Shown piece by piece: positions 27,303 through 36,266 of a stretch of 64,000 nt of DNA. Source of the DNA: Syntrophales bacterium (lineage in GTDB: Bacteria; Desulfobacterota; Syntrophia; Syntrophales; UBA5619); assembly GCA_023229765.1 (NCBI GenBank), contig JALNYO010000019.1, forward strand, positions 8,256-72,255, read 5' to 3'. Both the position numbers and the translations under genes were made by a program. Numbering within the stretch: position 1 is the first letter of the stretch; each line of letters opens with the position of its first letter. Below the pieces are notes generated by a model. The model searched no databases, was not told the origin of the DNA, and saw nothing but the letters and a program-made list of their open reading frames with translations.

Positions 27303-28306
27303 TACAGCCTGATCTCGACATTATATTTTTCCCGCAGCTCCTTCAGCCACTCCTCGAACCTTTTTTCCATTTTCTCCTTTTCTAACTTCGCCTTGATTTC
27401 CTCACGAACGATCTCTATGGTTTTGGCGCCTGCCCCCCGGCGATCCGTTATCTGGATGATGTGAAAACCAACGGGTGATTCTATGACGTCGCTGATTTTT
27501 TTCAGCGGCAGAGCAAAAGCAACCGACTCTATCTCGGGAAGAATCGCGCCTTTTTCTATATAGCCGATATCGCCCCCCTCTTCGGCGCCCGGCCCCTGGG
27601 AAAACTTTGCGCACAACTCCACGAAAGATTCTCCCTTGAGCAGTCGCTGGCGGATGGCTTCAATATCAGCGCGAATTTTAGCCTTATCCTCGGGGCTCGC
27701 TTCCTTGGGGATGAGCAGGAGTATCTGCCGGACCCGGACGGATTCCTTGCCATCGTATTCTTCGCGATGTTGGCGATAGTAATCGCCAATTTCCCCTTCC
27801 GTCGCAACAGCCTTTGACCTGATGTCCCGTCCGATAAGCTGCATCCTCATCAGTTGCCTCCTGACATCCTTTCTGTACGTCTCCGGCGTTAGCATTTCCT
27901 GTTCAAGAAGCCTCCGGAACTGATCTTCCGATAAATTACGCTGTTTCTTAATATCCGCTATGGCCGCATCGATCTCTCTATCCTGAACGGATATCCCCGT
28001 CTTTTTGGCCTCCTGCTCCATCAGCATATTATCAATCAAACTGTTGAGGATGCTTCTTTTTGCTTCGTCCAGAGCTTTATCCCGCTCATTGCCGCGATAG
28101 CTGGCTTCAAACCTCGCCATAAACGGCTCAAAGGCCCTGTTCAAATCAGAAAGGGTAATTACCTCATCATTCACGACGGCCACAATCCGATCGACTACCC
28201 CGGCTTCCGCCGCCGCGCAAATAAAAACAACAACCACCGCAATTAAAATATTATAAAAGTAACGCTTCAGTTTACCTGTTTCATAAACATTAATCTTCGC
28301 TTGCAC
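27302..28306 (-). CDS. SurA-like periplasmic peptidyl-prolyl isomerase
   Basis: The 334-residue protein starts with GTG at 28306, with AAGGAGG at good spacing. A signal peptide or anchor (about 16-35, cleavage likely after AEA) is followed by the SurA N-terminal domain (VVDRIVAVVNDEVITLSDLNRAF) and one parvulin domain (about 165-270: VRQILLLIP, FSQGPGAEEGGDIGYIEKG, SPVGFHIIQI). It should help outer-membrane proteins fold. Only one parvulin domain is present, against two in E. coli SurA. It lies between mfd and uvrA and is coupled to both. Confidence 0.88.
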   Translation of the reverse strand: MQAKINVYETGKLKRYFYNILIAVVVVFICAAAEAGVVDRIVAVVNDEVITLSDLNRAFEPFMARFEASYRGNERDKALDEAKRSILNSLIDNMLMEQEAKKTGISVQDREIDAAIADIKKQRNLSEDQFRRLLEQEMLTPETYRKDVRRQLMRMQLIGRDIRSKAVATEGEIGDYYRQHREEYDGKESVRVRQILLLIPKEASPEDKAKIRADIEAIRQRLLKGESFVELCAKFSQGPGAEEGGDIGYIEKGAILPEIESVAFALPLKKISDVIESPVGFHIIQITDRRGAGAKTIEIVREEIKAKLEKEKMEKRFEEWLKELREKYNVEIRL

Positions 28307-28320
28307 CGTTTTTATCCTCC

Positions 28321-31300
28321 TTATCCCCTCAATTCCCCTATCAACTCCCGCGCCCGGGACAATATCTCGGACCCTGCAATCCCCGGCATGGGGATCGTCA
28401 ACTTGTTGTCGGGGGTAAGGTGCACCCCCCGACGCTTGCCGCGGTACAGCTCCATGATCCGGGCTGGCTCAATCGGACTATTGTCCTGCAATAACAAAGA
28501 CATGTCCTTGCCATCGTAGCCCATTTTCCTTCCCCTTACCGTCTTGAGAAGGTTGCGGATTCCAATCACCCCCATGAGGTTGTCAACCTCGGCAGGGACA
28601 TTCCCGTAACAATCGCGCAATTCCTGACGGATTGCATACAATTCTTCTTCCGTCAAAGCGAGCGAAATCTTCTTGTAGCAGACAAGCCGCTGGTGCTCGT
28701 CGGCCATATAGGTCTCGGGAATGAAAGCGGGAATGCCCAGATTTATCTCCGGCCGGAGCTCCTCTTCCGGCGCCGGCGCCCCCTTAATCTCCCGGATCGC
28801 ATTTTCCATCATCTCGGTGTAAAGCTCGTAGCCAACAGCGGATACGTGCCCGGACTGAGACGTTCCCAGCATATTCCCCGCGCCTCTGATCTCGAGGTCA
28901 TTGGAGGCAATCCGGTAACCAGACCCTGCTTCGGTAAAGTCCATGATGACCTGCAACCGCTTCTGGGCGTCGCGGGAGAGCATCGCCCCCTGGGGAACAA
29001 GCAGCCAGGCGAAAGCCTCTTCCTTCGAACGGCCGACCCGCCCCCGGATCTGGTAGAGCTGGGAAAGCCCGAAACGATCGGCCCGGTTGATGATAATCGT
29101 GTTCGCCGACGGGATATCCAGACCGGCCCCGATGATCGTCGTGCAGACCAGGACATTGTCTTCCCCGCGGATGAACCGCTTCATCGCGCCCTCGATATCC
29201 GAGGGCTTCATCTGCCCGTGGACGACCCCGATATTTGCCTCGGGAACAAGCTTCTGGATGAGGCGGGCCATCGTAAAGATGGAGCGGACCCGATCGTGGA
29301 GAAAAAAGACCCGGCCGCCGCGGGCAAGCTCCCCGCGGATCGCGTCTATAATTATTTCCTCATTGAATTCAATTACATAAGTCTTGACAGGCAGACGGCT
29401 CTCCGGCGGTGTGTTCATGATCGAAAGATCCCGGATTCCCACGAGCGACAGATGCAGCGTCCGCGGAATCGGGGTGGCCGAGAGGGTAACGACATCAACC
29501 AGCTTGCGGAGCTTTTTCAGCTTCTCCTTGTCGGCAACCCCGAACCGCTGCTCCTCATCGACAATTACCAGTCCCAGATCCCGAAAATTGACATCCTTCT
29601 GCAAAAGGCGGTGGGTGCCGATTACGATGTCCACCGTCCCCTTGGCCAGACCTTCTATGATCTCCTTCTGTTCCGCCTTGCTCCGGAAGCGGTTGAGAAC
29701 CTCCACGCGCAGCGGATAATTTTTCATCCGCCCGGAAAAGGTCTGATAATGCTGCTCGGCAAGGATGGTCGTCGGCACAAGCATCGCCACCTGTTTGCCG
29801 TTCAGCGCCGCCCGAAACGAAGCCCGCATCGCCACTTCCGTTTTTCCGAACCCGGCGTCGCCGCATATCAGCCGATCCATCGGCTTTGCGCCATTCATAT
29901 CAAGATGGATATCTTCGATCGCCTTTGCCTGGTCCGGGGTTTCTTCAAATTCAAATGCGGCGCAAAACTCCTCATAGAGGCGATCCGGCGGGGCAAAAGG
30001 TTCCCTTTCCATCGTCTCGCGGGCGGCGTAAATGGCCACAAGCTCCTCTGCCATCTCGCGAACCGACTCCCGAACCTTTTCCTTCATCGTCTCCCAGGAT
30101 ATCCCGCCCAGCTTATCGACCTTAGGCACGAACCCTTCGGCGCCGATATAGCGCTGGAGCTGATCTATCCGGTCAACCGGGATGTAGAGCCGATCGTTTC
30201 CCTGATATTCGATCAGGAGAAAATCGTTTTCAACGCCGCCCGCGGCCAGTTTCTGCAAGCCCCGGTAACGACCGATGCCGTGTTCGGTATGAACGACAAA
30301 ATCCCCTTCGGAAAGTTCCCCGAACGATTTGAGAAAATATCCCTCCCTTACCCGCCGGGCAGGCCGCCTTAATGCCTTTTTTCCGAATATCTCTTCCTCG
30401 GAAAGCACAATCAGTTTCATCTCGGGAAGGTGAAATCCACCACTGATCCTCCCCTCCATGATGGTCACAGCCCCCACCGAGTTCTCCGCCTCGATCGCCT
30501 CGAGGAATAGACCTTTAGCCTTTCGGGTAGGAACGTCGTATCTATCCAGCAACTGCGCCGCCCGCTCAACGCCCTCCTGCCCGCTGCAGATAAAGGCAAC
30601 GGCGTTCCCCTCGTCCAGCCACCCGCGCATCTTCTGCGCAAGCGGGAAAAGAACGCCTTCGTCCTCAGCAGCCCTTTGCGCTTCCGGCCTGCCCACGGAG
30701 ATATCATCCTCGAGGTGAAACCGGATCGGAAAATTGCCTTCAGCTTCGGCGCCCAGCGCAAGACCGGCAAGGTAGAGCTGCGTCATCGCCTGCCTTCTGC
30801 CGGAAACATCCGCCGCTGCCAGATATGCCGCCTCTTTTTCCAGATAGAACCGCCCCTGCTCGCGCGCCTTCAGGAAAAACCCGTCGAGATCGTTTTCGAT
30901 CTTTTCTTGCAGCAGAGAGCCGGTAAGGGGGTCGTCAAGGACAAGAATTCCCCCTGGGGGCAGGTAGTCGAAGAGCGTTCCCATCCCCTCGTCGCCAGAC
31001 CCTTCATCCCCGGATTCGTTATAGAAAAGTGAATAAAACAGAGGATTTGTAGAAACACCGAGGCCGGTTGCAATAATCTCGGTCAGCTTCTCCTTCGTAG
31101 TCCGGGGAAGCCCCAGCTCATTCGAACGACGACGGATAGCGTGGACGGCGCACTCGCGTCTTTCCTTCGTGATGATCAGCTCCGCGGCGGGAAAAAGCGT
31201 AAAGTCGGCAATTTCCTCAATGGAACGCTGCGTTGCTTCGTCAAACAGACGAATTGATTCTATCTCGTCGCCGAAAAACTCCAGGCGCAGGGGGTGCGCC

Positions 31301-31920
31301 GCGTGGGGAGGGAAGATATCCAAAATATCGCCGCGAACGCTGAACTCTCCCTTTTCTTCCACCAGCGACTCGCGCACGTATCCGCCTTCGCCCAGCTTCG
31401 CCGTGAGCTCATCGCGCCCGCGCAGGTCGCCGATCGAGATCGTTTCAACATAACCTTCCAGGACGTCGCGCGGAACGGTCTTTTGCATCAAGGCGGAAAC
31501 AGGCATGATAACAACCGCCGGCCCGCCATAGGCAAAGCGGTGCAATGCCTCCATCCGGGCAAGTTCCGTCTCGCGCTGGAAGGCAAACATATCCGTTGTC
31601 ACCAGCTCCCACGGCGGCAGCATAAGCGCCTGCTCTTCTCCCAGGAAAAATGTCAAATCCCGGAGGCATTTTTCCGCCTCCTTCTGGTCAGGCCGGATTA
31701 CCGTAATCGGGCAGCCCAGATGCCGGAAGAGCATTGCCGTCACAAAGGCGCGCGCCGCTCCGTCCAGACCTCGCACAATGAGTTTGTCCTCCCTGCGGGC
31801 CAATCTCTCTATCAACTCCCGCAGAGAGTTATCAATTATCCTTTTTCTAACTTCCACTATTTTGCGCAAAGTCATTCCTTGAAGATTGATCTGCTGCCTT
31901 AATTTTTCCTGCTCTTCCAA
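28321..31920 (-). CDS. mfd: Transcription-repair coupling factor
   Basis: The 1199-residue protein is a full-length Mfd. It has the UvrB-like N-terminal part, the RNA polymerase interaction domain (FGELSEGDFVVHTEHGIGRYRG), helicase Walker A GDAGFGKTEVAMRA near residue 688, the DEEQRFG box near 788, motif VI in QIRGRVGRSKEEAFAWLL, and the C-terminal TRCF domain (SLALTEEELYAIRQELRDCYG). It removes stalled RNA polymerase and recruits UvrA, encoded two genes downstream. The region 31921-32125 separates it from divergent moeA. Confidence 0.96.
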   Translation of the reverse strand: MEEQEKLRQQINLQGMTLRKIVEVRKRIIDNSLRELIERLARREDKLIVRGLDGAARAFVTAMLFRHLGCPITVIRPDQKEAEKCLRDLTFFLGEEQALMLPPWELVTTDMFAFQRETELARMEALHRFAYGGPAVVIMPVSALMQKTVPRDVLEGYVETISIGDLRGRDELTAKLGEGGYVRESLVEEKGEFSVRGDILDIFPPHAAHPLRLEFFGDEIESIRLFDEATQRSIEEIADFTLFPAAELIITKERRECAVHAIRRRSNELGLPRTTKEKLTEIIATGLGVSTNPLFYSLFYNESGDEGSGDEGMGTLFDYLPPGGILVLDDPLTGSLLQEKIENDLDGFFLKAREQGRFYLEKEAAYLAAADVSGRRQAMTQLYLAGLALGAEAEGNFPIRFHLEDDISVGRPEAQRAAEDEGVLFPLAQKMRGWLDEGNAVAFICSGQEGVERAAQLLDRYDVPTRKAKGLFLEAIEAENSVGAVTIMEGRISGGFHLPEMKLIVLSEEEIFGKKALRRPARRVREGYFLKSFGELSEGDFVVHTEHGIGRYRGLQKLAAGGVENDFLLIEYQGNDRLYIPVDRIDQLQRYIGAEGFVPKVDKLGGISWETMKEKVRESVREMAEELVAIYAARETMEREPFAPPDRLYEEFCAAFEFEETPDQAKAIEDIHLDMNGAKPMDRLICGDAGFGKTEVAMRASFRAALNGKQVAMLVPTTILAEQHYQTFSGRMKNYPLRVEVLNRFRSKAEQKEIIEGLAKGTVDIVIGTHRLLQKDVNFRDLGLVIVDEEQRFGVADKEKLKKLRKLVDVVTLSATPIPRTLHLSLVGIRDLSIMNTPPESRLPVKTYVIEFNEEIIIDAIRGELARGGRVFFLHDRVRSIFTMARLIQKLVPEANIGVVHGQMKPSDIEGAMKRFIRGEDNVLVCTTIIGAGLDIPSANTIIINRADRFGLSQLYQIRGRVGRSKEEAFAWLLVPQGAMLSRDAQKRLQVIMDFTEAGSGYRIASNDLEIRGAGNMLGTSQSGHVSAVGYELYTEMMENAIREIKGAPAPEEELRPEINLGIPAFIPETYMADEHQRLVCYKKISLALTEEELYAIRQELRDCYGNVPAEVDNLMGVIGIRNLLKTVRGRKMGYDGKDMSLLLQDNSPIEPARIMELYRGKRRGVHLTPDNKLTIPMPGIAGSEILSRARELIGELRG

Positions 31921-32065
31921 CCGAAGAGGACAACTCTGCCATCCCGGAACGCATTATTTTATCTTACCCGTCCTTCTCAACCAACATCAAGTTTTAATGT
32001 GATTGGAGCGATCACTATATTATTTCAGACTATTATTCAAGCGGCAAAAACAAATGCGCTTTTTG

Positions 32066-32095
32066 TTGACAAACAAAGAGTATCTACGATATCGT
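32066..32095 (+). promoter_or_regulatory. Sigma70-type promoter of moeA
   Basis: TTGACA (32066-32071) and TATCGT (32090-32095) are 18 bp apart. The moeA ribosome site AAGGGG (32110-32115) and its ATG at 32126 follow. Confidence 0.55.
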
Positions 32096-32125
32096 TTTAC
32101 AAAATTATCAAGGGGAATGGGAAAA

Positions 32126-33370
32126 ATGATCAGTGTTGAAGATGCCCTGCAAAATATTTTGGATTCCGTTGCCGTTTTGGGAATGGAAAAATCGGACATT
32201 CTCTCCGCCCTGGGCAGGGTAATCGGCGAAGATATTTATTCCGGAAGAAACATTCCGCCGAAGGATAATTCGGCAATGGACGGCTACGCGGTGCGCTCCG
32301 CAGACACCTTCGGCGCTTCCGATAAAAAACCCGTCATGCTGGAGGTCATCGAGGAGCTTCCCGCCGGATCGGCATCCCAAAAAACGATCGGGAAGGGACA
32401 GGCCGCACGGATCATGACCGGCGCCTTTATTCCCGAGGGAGCTGATGCGGTGATCCCGGTGGAAGACACTGAAAAGGAAAACGACCGGGCTGCAATATTC
32501 GTAAGCGTCCAGGCAGGCAGGGACATCCGCTTTGCCGGCGAGGATGTAAAACTCGGAGAGAAGGTTATTGCAAAAGGGGAAATCCTTTCCCCCGCCCATA
32601 TCGGAATGCTGGCATCGCTGGGGCGCTCGTTTGTTCTCGTGCATCAAAAACCGCTGATCGCAATCGTCTCATCAGGCGATGAGCTCGCGGATATTGACGA
32701 ACCGCCGTCCTTGAAAATAGTCAGCTCGAACAGCTACTCGCTTGCCGCCCTTGTTCTGGAATGCGGCGCGATCCCGATGCAGATGGGCATCGCCAAAGAT
32801 CGGCGCGAGGATTTGCTCGAAAAATTCCGGGCCGCGATGCGGGCCGATCTGATCATCTCCTCCGGGGGCGTCTCCGTTGGCGATTTCGACCTCGTCAAAA
32901 ATGTTATGAAACAGGAAGGAAACCGGATGCAGTTCTGGCAGGTTGCGATGAAACCGGGGAAACCGCTTGCCTTCGGCGCCCTTGAAGATGTCCCGATCAT
33001 CGGCCTTCCGGGAAATCCCGTCTCCTCGATGGTTTCTTTCGAACAATTCGCCCGTCCCGCCATCCTTAAAATGATGGGGCACAAAAATCTCTTCCGGAAA
33101 ACAATCCAGGTGCGTTTAAGCGAGGATATAAACAAGAAACCGGGCAAGCGCCATTTTATTCGCGCAATTATCGAGCAAACCGCCGACGGATATGCCGCCA
33201 GAACAACCGGCGATCAGGGCTCGGGAATCCTGACCTCGATGGTCCAGGCCAATGGTCTTATCATCATGCCTCCCGAAAGCACCAAGGCCAAAGCGGGCGA
33301 GTTCGCAACGGTTCAGCCTCTCGACAATTCGCTGCAGATGGCGGCTGATCCCGGCTATCCGCAATCTTAA
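32126..33370 (+). CDS. moeA: Molybdopterin molybdotransferase
   Basis: The 414-residue cytoplasmic enzyme inserts molybdate or tungstate into molybdopterin. It begins MISVEDALQNIL with the MoeA motif PPKDNSAMDGYAV at about 46-58, GDAVIPVEDTE-like GADAVIPVEDTE near 115, the MoCF-binding motif SSGGVSVGDFDLVK near 250, and GLPGNPVSSMVSFEQFA near 295. The start at 32126 is chosen because AAGGGG is 10 bases upstream; the longer reading from 32003 crosses the promoter. It is directly followed by selC. Formate dehydrogenases need both Mo/W cofactor and selenocysteine, which gives the neighbourhood a functional logic. Confidence 0.95.
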   Translation: MISVEDALQNILDSVAVLGMEKSDILSALGRVIGEDIYSGRNIPPKDNSAMDGYAVRSADTFGASDKKPVMLEVIEELPAGSASQKTIGKGQAARIMTGAFIPEGADAVIPVEDTEKENDRAAIFVSVQAGRDIRFAGEDVKLGEKVIAKGEILSPAHIGMLASLGRSFVLVHQKPLIAIVSSGDELADIDEPPSLKIVSSNSYSLAALVLECGAIPMQMGIAKDRREDLLEKFRAAMRADLIISSGGVSVGDFDLVKNVMKQEGNRMQFWQVAMKPGKPLAFGALEDVPIIGLPGNPVSSMVSFEQFARPAILKMMGHKNLFRKTIQVRLSEDINKKPGKRHFIRAIIEQTADGYAARTTGDQGSGILTSMVQANGLIIMPPESTKAKAGEFATVQPLDNSLQMAADPGYPQS

Positions 33371-33371
33371 C

Positions 33372-33400
33372 TTTTCATCAGAGAAAAGGTGTGTTATAGA
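33372..33400 (+). promoter_or_regulatory. Promoter of selC
   Basis: TTTTCA (33372-33377) and TATAGA (33395-33400) are 17 bp apart, with an extended -10 TG at 33392-33393. The predicted start is at or one base before the first tRNA base (33408). Confidence 0.55.
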
Positions 33401-33407
33401 CCGCAAC

Positions 33408-33505
33408 GGAAGTGCTTAGGTCGCTGGTGGGCTTCCCGGACTTCAAATCCGGAGTGGGGGGCTAGTACCCTCCCAGGTGGGTTCGATTCCCATGCACTTC
33501 CGCCA
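33408..33505 (+). tRNA. selC: Selenocysteine tRNA (anticodon TCA)
   Basis: The 98-nt gene (with encoded CCA) has the 8-bp acceptor stem GGAAGTGC/GCACTTCC typical of tRNA-Sec, discriminator G at 33502 and CCA at 33503-33505. The anticodon arm is CCGGA-CTTCAAA-TCCGG with TCA at 33443-33445, and there is a long variable arm around GGGGGGCTAGTACCCTCC. The T arm is GGTGGG-TTCGATT-CCC. It reads UGA as selenocysteine with SelB. Its 3' end is the attachment site of the downstream integrase-bearing element. Confidence 0.97.
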
Positions 33506-33511
33506 ATAATT

Positions 33512-34630
33512 TCAGATGCTTACAAAGAGGCCCTTTTTGACGGGGGCCTTTTTGTTTGGCGGTGTGCCTAAAATGTAACCATTTTGTAACCGTAAGTAGC
33601 TTTCCTGCTTGCGGGCGGCCTCTCTCAGGTCGTCCTGGTTGATGATGTTGTACCGGTCGAAGACCGACCGGGTTTTGTGGCCCGAAATCGCCATCGTCAC
33701 CCGTTCGTGCACACCGGCCCGGACCATGTTGCGAACCGCGGTCCGGCGAAAATCGTGAAACAGTCTGCCCGGCAGCAGCTGGCCGCTCTTCTCATTCCGG
33801 ACCTGGATGCCCAGCCGCTTGCAGGCCCGGTGCCAGGCATCCTGAAAGTTCCGGATCTGCTGCCCCCCGTTGTGGAAGACGTAAGGGCAGCCCAGCCGCC
33901 GCTTCTTGTGCTGGGCCTTCATCACCACAGCCAGTTCCTCGTTCAGGTACACGGTCCTGGCCTCGTCGTTCTTCGTCTCGCCGGGATCGAGCCGGACGAT
34001 ACCCTGCTCCAGGTCCACCTTGTCCCAGGTCAGGTTGAGGATCTCGCCCCGCCGCCATCCCGTATGGTAGGCGAAGGTGACGACGGGCCGCAGATAGTCG
34101 GGCAGATCGTCCCGTATCTTCAGGAAATCCCCGTGCTCGAAGAACCCCTTTCGGGTGTTCGACTCCCGGAGCATCGGAATGTAAGGCACCAGCCCTACCT
34201 TCGCCGGTGTGCAGCGGGCACCTAAGCGGAACATCCGCTTCAAGGCTGCCAGTTCCCGATTGATCGAGGCATTGGCCATCCCCGCCTCCATCCTGCGTTC
34301 GATGTACGCCTTGACCGACGCCGTGTTGATGTTAACCACCTTCGCGCCGCCGAACACCACAGTCAGGTGTTTGACGGCCAACTCCGCTCGGTCCACACTC
34401 TTGCGTTTATTGATCCGGTAGTCCGTGATCAGGTCCTTTCCCAGTTCATCAAAGGTGACCTTGTCCAGATAAATCCCCGGCAACTGCCCCTGGGCGATCT
34501 CCCCTTCCCGCGTGATCAGAAGTTTTTTGGCGACCTCCTTTTTGTCGCTGTGCGTGGACTCGGTGTAGGGCTTGCCGTTCCGGTAATACTTGATCCAGTA
34601 GTTTTTTCCTCGCCTGTAGATGCATCCCAC
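33512..34630 (-). CDS. int: Tyrosine site-specific integrase
   Basis: The 372-residue protein has the full catalytic set: R193 in TGWRRGEIL, K220 in the beta hairpin GETKNDEA, H292 and R295 in HDFRRT, H318 in GHKT and Y327 in DRYN. The N-terminal arm-binding part (YRRGKNYWIKYYRNGK) and the core-binding SAM-like domain (about 58-155) are present. Its stop is seven bases from the end of selC, the normal position for an integrase that uses a tRNA 3' end as attB. The second attachment site was not found by eye, so the far end of the element is undefined. Confidence 0.95.
   Translation of the reverse strand: MGCIYRRGKNYWIKYYRNGKPYTESTHSDKKEVAKKLLITREGEIAQGQLPGIYLDKVTFDELGKDLITDYRINKRKSVDRAELAVKHLTVVFGGAKVVNINTASVKAYIERRMEAGMANASINRELAALKRMFRLGARCTPAKVGLVPYIPMLRESNTRKGFFEHGDFLKIRDDLPDYLRPVVTFAYHTGWRRGEILNLTWDKVDLEQGIVRLDPGETKNDEARTVYLNEELAVVMKAQHKKRRLGCPYVFHNGGQQIRNFQDAWHRACKRLGIQVRNEKSGQLLPGRLFHDFRRTAVRNMVRAGVHERVTMAISGHKTRSVFDRYNIINQDDLREAARKQESYLRLQNGYILGTPPNKKAPVKKGLFVSI
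33528..33557 (+). terminator. Terminator downstream of selC
   Basis: AGGCCC (33528-33533) pairs with GGGCCT (33544-33549), followed by TTTTGTTT on the plus strand. It overlaps the 3' end of the convergent integrase gene. Confidence 0.6.
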
Positions 34631-34801
34631 TGATGCGCCTCTCCTTTCCGGGAGCGATTGCTCTTGACCCGCTGCGGGTCAGAGCCCCGGTCACCGACGC
34701 GCCTATGCGCCGCTGCCGCCTCCCTCGTCAGAATGTCTTTCAGGCGATTCCCCATCATGGGGAAAAGCGTAGCACCGGGGAGCCTACGATTCAAGTGTTT
34801 A
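34631..34801. other. int-xis intergenic region with two palindromes
   Basis: The 171 bp between the integrase and the HTH genes hold two inverted repeats: GACCCG-CTG-CGGGTC (34666-34680) and CCCCATCATGGGG (34751-34763). They are candidate integrase or excisionase arm sites or an operator, not proven. Confidence 0.35.
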
Positions 34802-35038
34802 TCAGCGATAAACCGACTTGTTTGACTCCACAAACCGATCCAGGTCCTGGACGTCCAGGAAGATCTTGCGGCCCGCCTGTGGTTTGACCACCGGGATGAC
34901 GCCCGCCCAGATCAGCTCCCGCATTCCCCACTCCGAACGGCCAAGATAGGTTGCCCCTTCCTTGAGGGTGTAGAGGCGCTTGCGCGCGGGAGCGCCATAC
35001 CCCTGGGCCTTGCCCTCCATGAGTGTCTTGCCGGTCAT
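34802..35038 (-). CDS. Small helix-turn-helix (excisionase-like) protein 1
   Basis: This 78-residue protein starts at 35038, where AGGTG lies five bases upstream and the ATG follows the previous gene's TGA by one base. The winged-HTH core is RLYTLKEGATYLGRSEWGMRELIWAGVIP, followed by the wing QAGRKIFLDVQDLDRFVES, as in AlpA/Xis-type MerR-like proteins. It probably acts as excisionase or regulator of the adjacent integrase. Longer in-frame readings upstream overlap the neighbour and are unlikely. Confidence 0.7.
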   Translation of the reverse strand: MTGKTLMEGKAQGYGAPARKRLYTLKEGATYLGRSEWGMRELIWAGVIPVVKPQAGRKIFLDVQDLDRFVESNKSVYR

Positions 35039-35039
35039 G

Positions 35040-35255
35040 TCACACCTGAAAATCATCCTGCCGCCGCGCTTCGAATTCCGGGATTTCCTCCACAGGGATC
35101 CGGACGCAATCCCGGAGACGAATGGCCTTGAGCTCCCCCATGTCGATGAGGCGGTAGATGGTCCGGTCGGAAACGGCAAAGTACCGGGCCACCTCGTCGA
35201 CGCGATAGTAACGCCGGGTAGTCAGTCCGGAAACAATGGGCACTTTTTCGTTCAT
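35040..35255 (-). CDS. Small helix-turn-helix (excisionase-like) protein 2
   Basis: The 71-residue protein contains a MerR/Xis-type DNA-binding domain: YYRVDEVARYFAVSDRTIYRLIDMGELKAIRLRDCVRI, then a helix (PVEEIPEFEARRQ). It is transcribed with the second HTH gene and the integrase. Having two consecutive small HTH proteins is typical of integrative elements where one is the excisionase and the other a repressor or activator; which is which cannot be told. Confidence 0.75.
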   Translation of the reverse strand: MNEKVPIVSGLTTRRYYRVDEVARYFAVSDRTIYRLIDMGELKAIRLRDCVRIPVEEIPEFEARRQDDFQV

Positions 35256-35344
35256 GGAAGACTCAGCCCCCGGCCGCGCACGGGGGTTACCCCTCGCAAA
35301 AAGTTTTCTCCCGTAAGAGACGCCGTCTCGACACCCCGTTCGGG

Positions 35345-35827
35345 TTAAGACACGCCATCTCGACCCTTTTTCAAACCGCCCCCGGCCCTCTTGCGGCTGC
35401 CCTTCTTCCGGAAACTAAACTTCCTCAGATGGAGGGCCCGGGAAACTTGGCCTTTCGTGGACGGCTCCCGTCTTTCCGGCCGTTTATGGAACCAAGCCCT
35501 TAACTGCGCCTCCTCTGAGAGATCCGGATCGAGGCCGGTGATCCCCTTACGGATGACGACCAGGCGGCTGAGCATCTCGATAGTGAAGTACCCGGCGCCA
35601 TGGCTCGCCACCTTGGCAATCCGGCGCTGTGACCGGATCCAGGGACGGCCGCCCTGGGAGCGGGAGCGGCAGATCTCCTCGTCAGGGTACCAGATCCCTT
35701 TGAGGCTCACAGTATCCAGGGGGCAAAGCGGCGCAAGACAGTTCTCGAAAAGCGTGCAGGTCGGGTGATGCGCTGAAGGGCCCTGCTCGGGATCTTGACG
35801 TTCCGGAAGATCGTTCCGTTCAACCAT
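35345..35827 (-). CDS. Uncharacterised Cys-containing island protein
   Basis: The 160-residue protein is not recognised. It has a cysteine cluster at the N-terminal side (C24, C30, C35, then C53: CTLFENCLAPLCPLD and EEIC) that could bind metal. The middle holds a hydrophobic helix pair (GYFTIEMLSRLVVIRKG), and the tail is strongly basic (KFSFRKKGSRKRAGGGLKKG), suggesting nucleic-acid contact. It overlaps the end of the next upstream gene by eight bases, in the replication operon of the element. Confidence 0.55.
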   Translation of the reverse strand: MVERNDLPERQDPEQGPSAHHPTCTLFENCLAPLCPLDTVSLKGIWYPDEEICRSRSQGGRPWIRSQRRIAKVASHGAGYFTIEMLSRLVVIRKGITGLDPDLSEEAQLRAWFHKRPERREPSTKGQVSRALHLRKFSFRKKGSRKRAGGGLKKGRDGVS

Positions 35828-36266
35828 GAGCCTGCCTCCCCTCCCTCCCTGGTCTGGTCATAGAATAACCGTGTACCTCCAGATCGATCAGGAGCCTCAC
35901 CGGCACACCGTTAAGGTTCGACCGCTTACACCTCCCGCAGCGGAAGAGGTAACGGCTCCCGCTCCGGTAGAGGCTGATCAGACCGTGACCGTCGCAATCC
36001 GGGCATTCCTCTCCGGTGTTCCTGTACGTCCGTCGCTGGGGATGATCCTCCAGCCACTGCTGCCAGAGCTCCCGCATCACCAGGGGAAGGTTCCGGGGGA
36101 AGGTCTCGTGGCGGCTCCGGATCTGGTCGCTCATCCAGTCCACCGGCTCGTCGGGGATGTGCTTCACCCCCTGAAACCAGAGATCAAGCGTCTCCTCCCG
36201 GGGATCCCGGCGTTCGTAGTAAAAGCAGAGCCCCTTCACGAATGCGTGGAAGACTTTTTCAACCAT
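35820..36266 (-). CDS. Small zinc-binding protein of the replication module
   Basis: The 148-residue protein starts at 36266 inside the end of the upstream replication gene (31-bp overlap); the longer reading from 36461 is shadow sequence. The N-terminal half is helical (VEKVFHAFVKGLCFYYERRD, VDWMSDQIRSRHETFPRN). The C-terminal half has ECPDCDGHG and CGRCKR, a rubredoxin/DnaJ-like zinc ribbon. Order and size resemble the accessory or helicase-loader gene that follows a phage replication initiator, but the exact role is unknown. Confidence 0.6.
   Translation of the reverse strand: MVEKVFHAFVKGLCFYYERRDPREETLDLWFQGVKHIPDEPVDWMSDQIRSRHETFPRNLPLVMRELWQQWLEDHPQRRTYRNTGEECPDCDGHGLISLYRSGSRYLFRCGRCKRSNLNGVPVRLLIDLEVHGYSMTRPGREGRQAHG

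Noticed and set aside
28693..30372. 559-codon open frame antisense to mfd
   Set aside because: Shadow of a clear full-length mfd gene.
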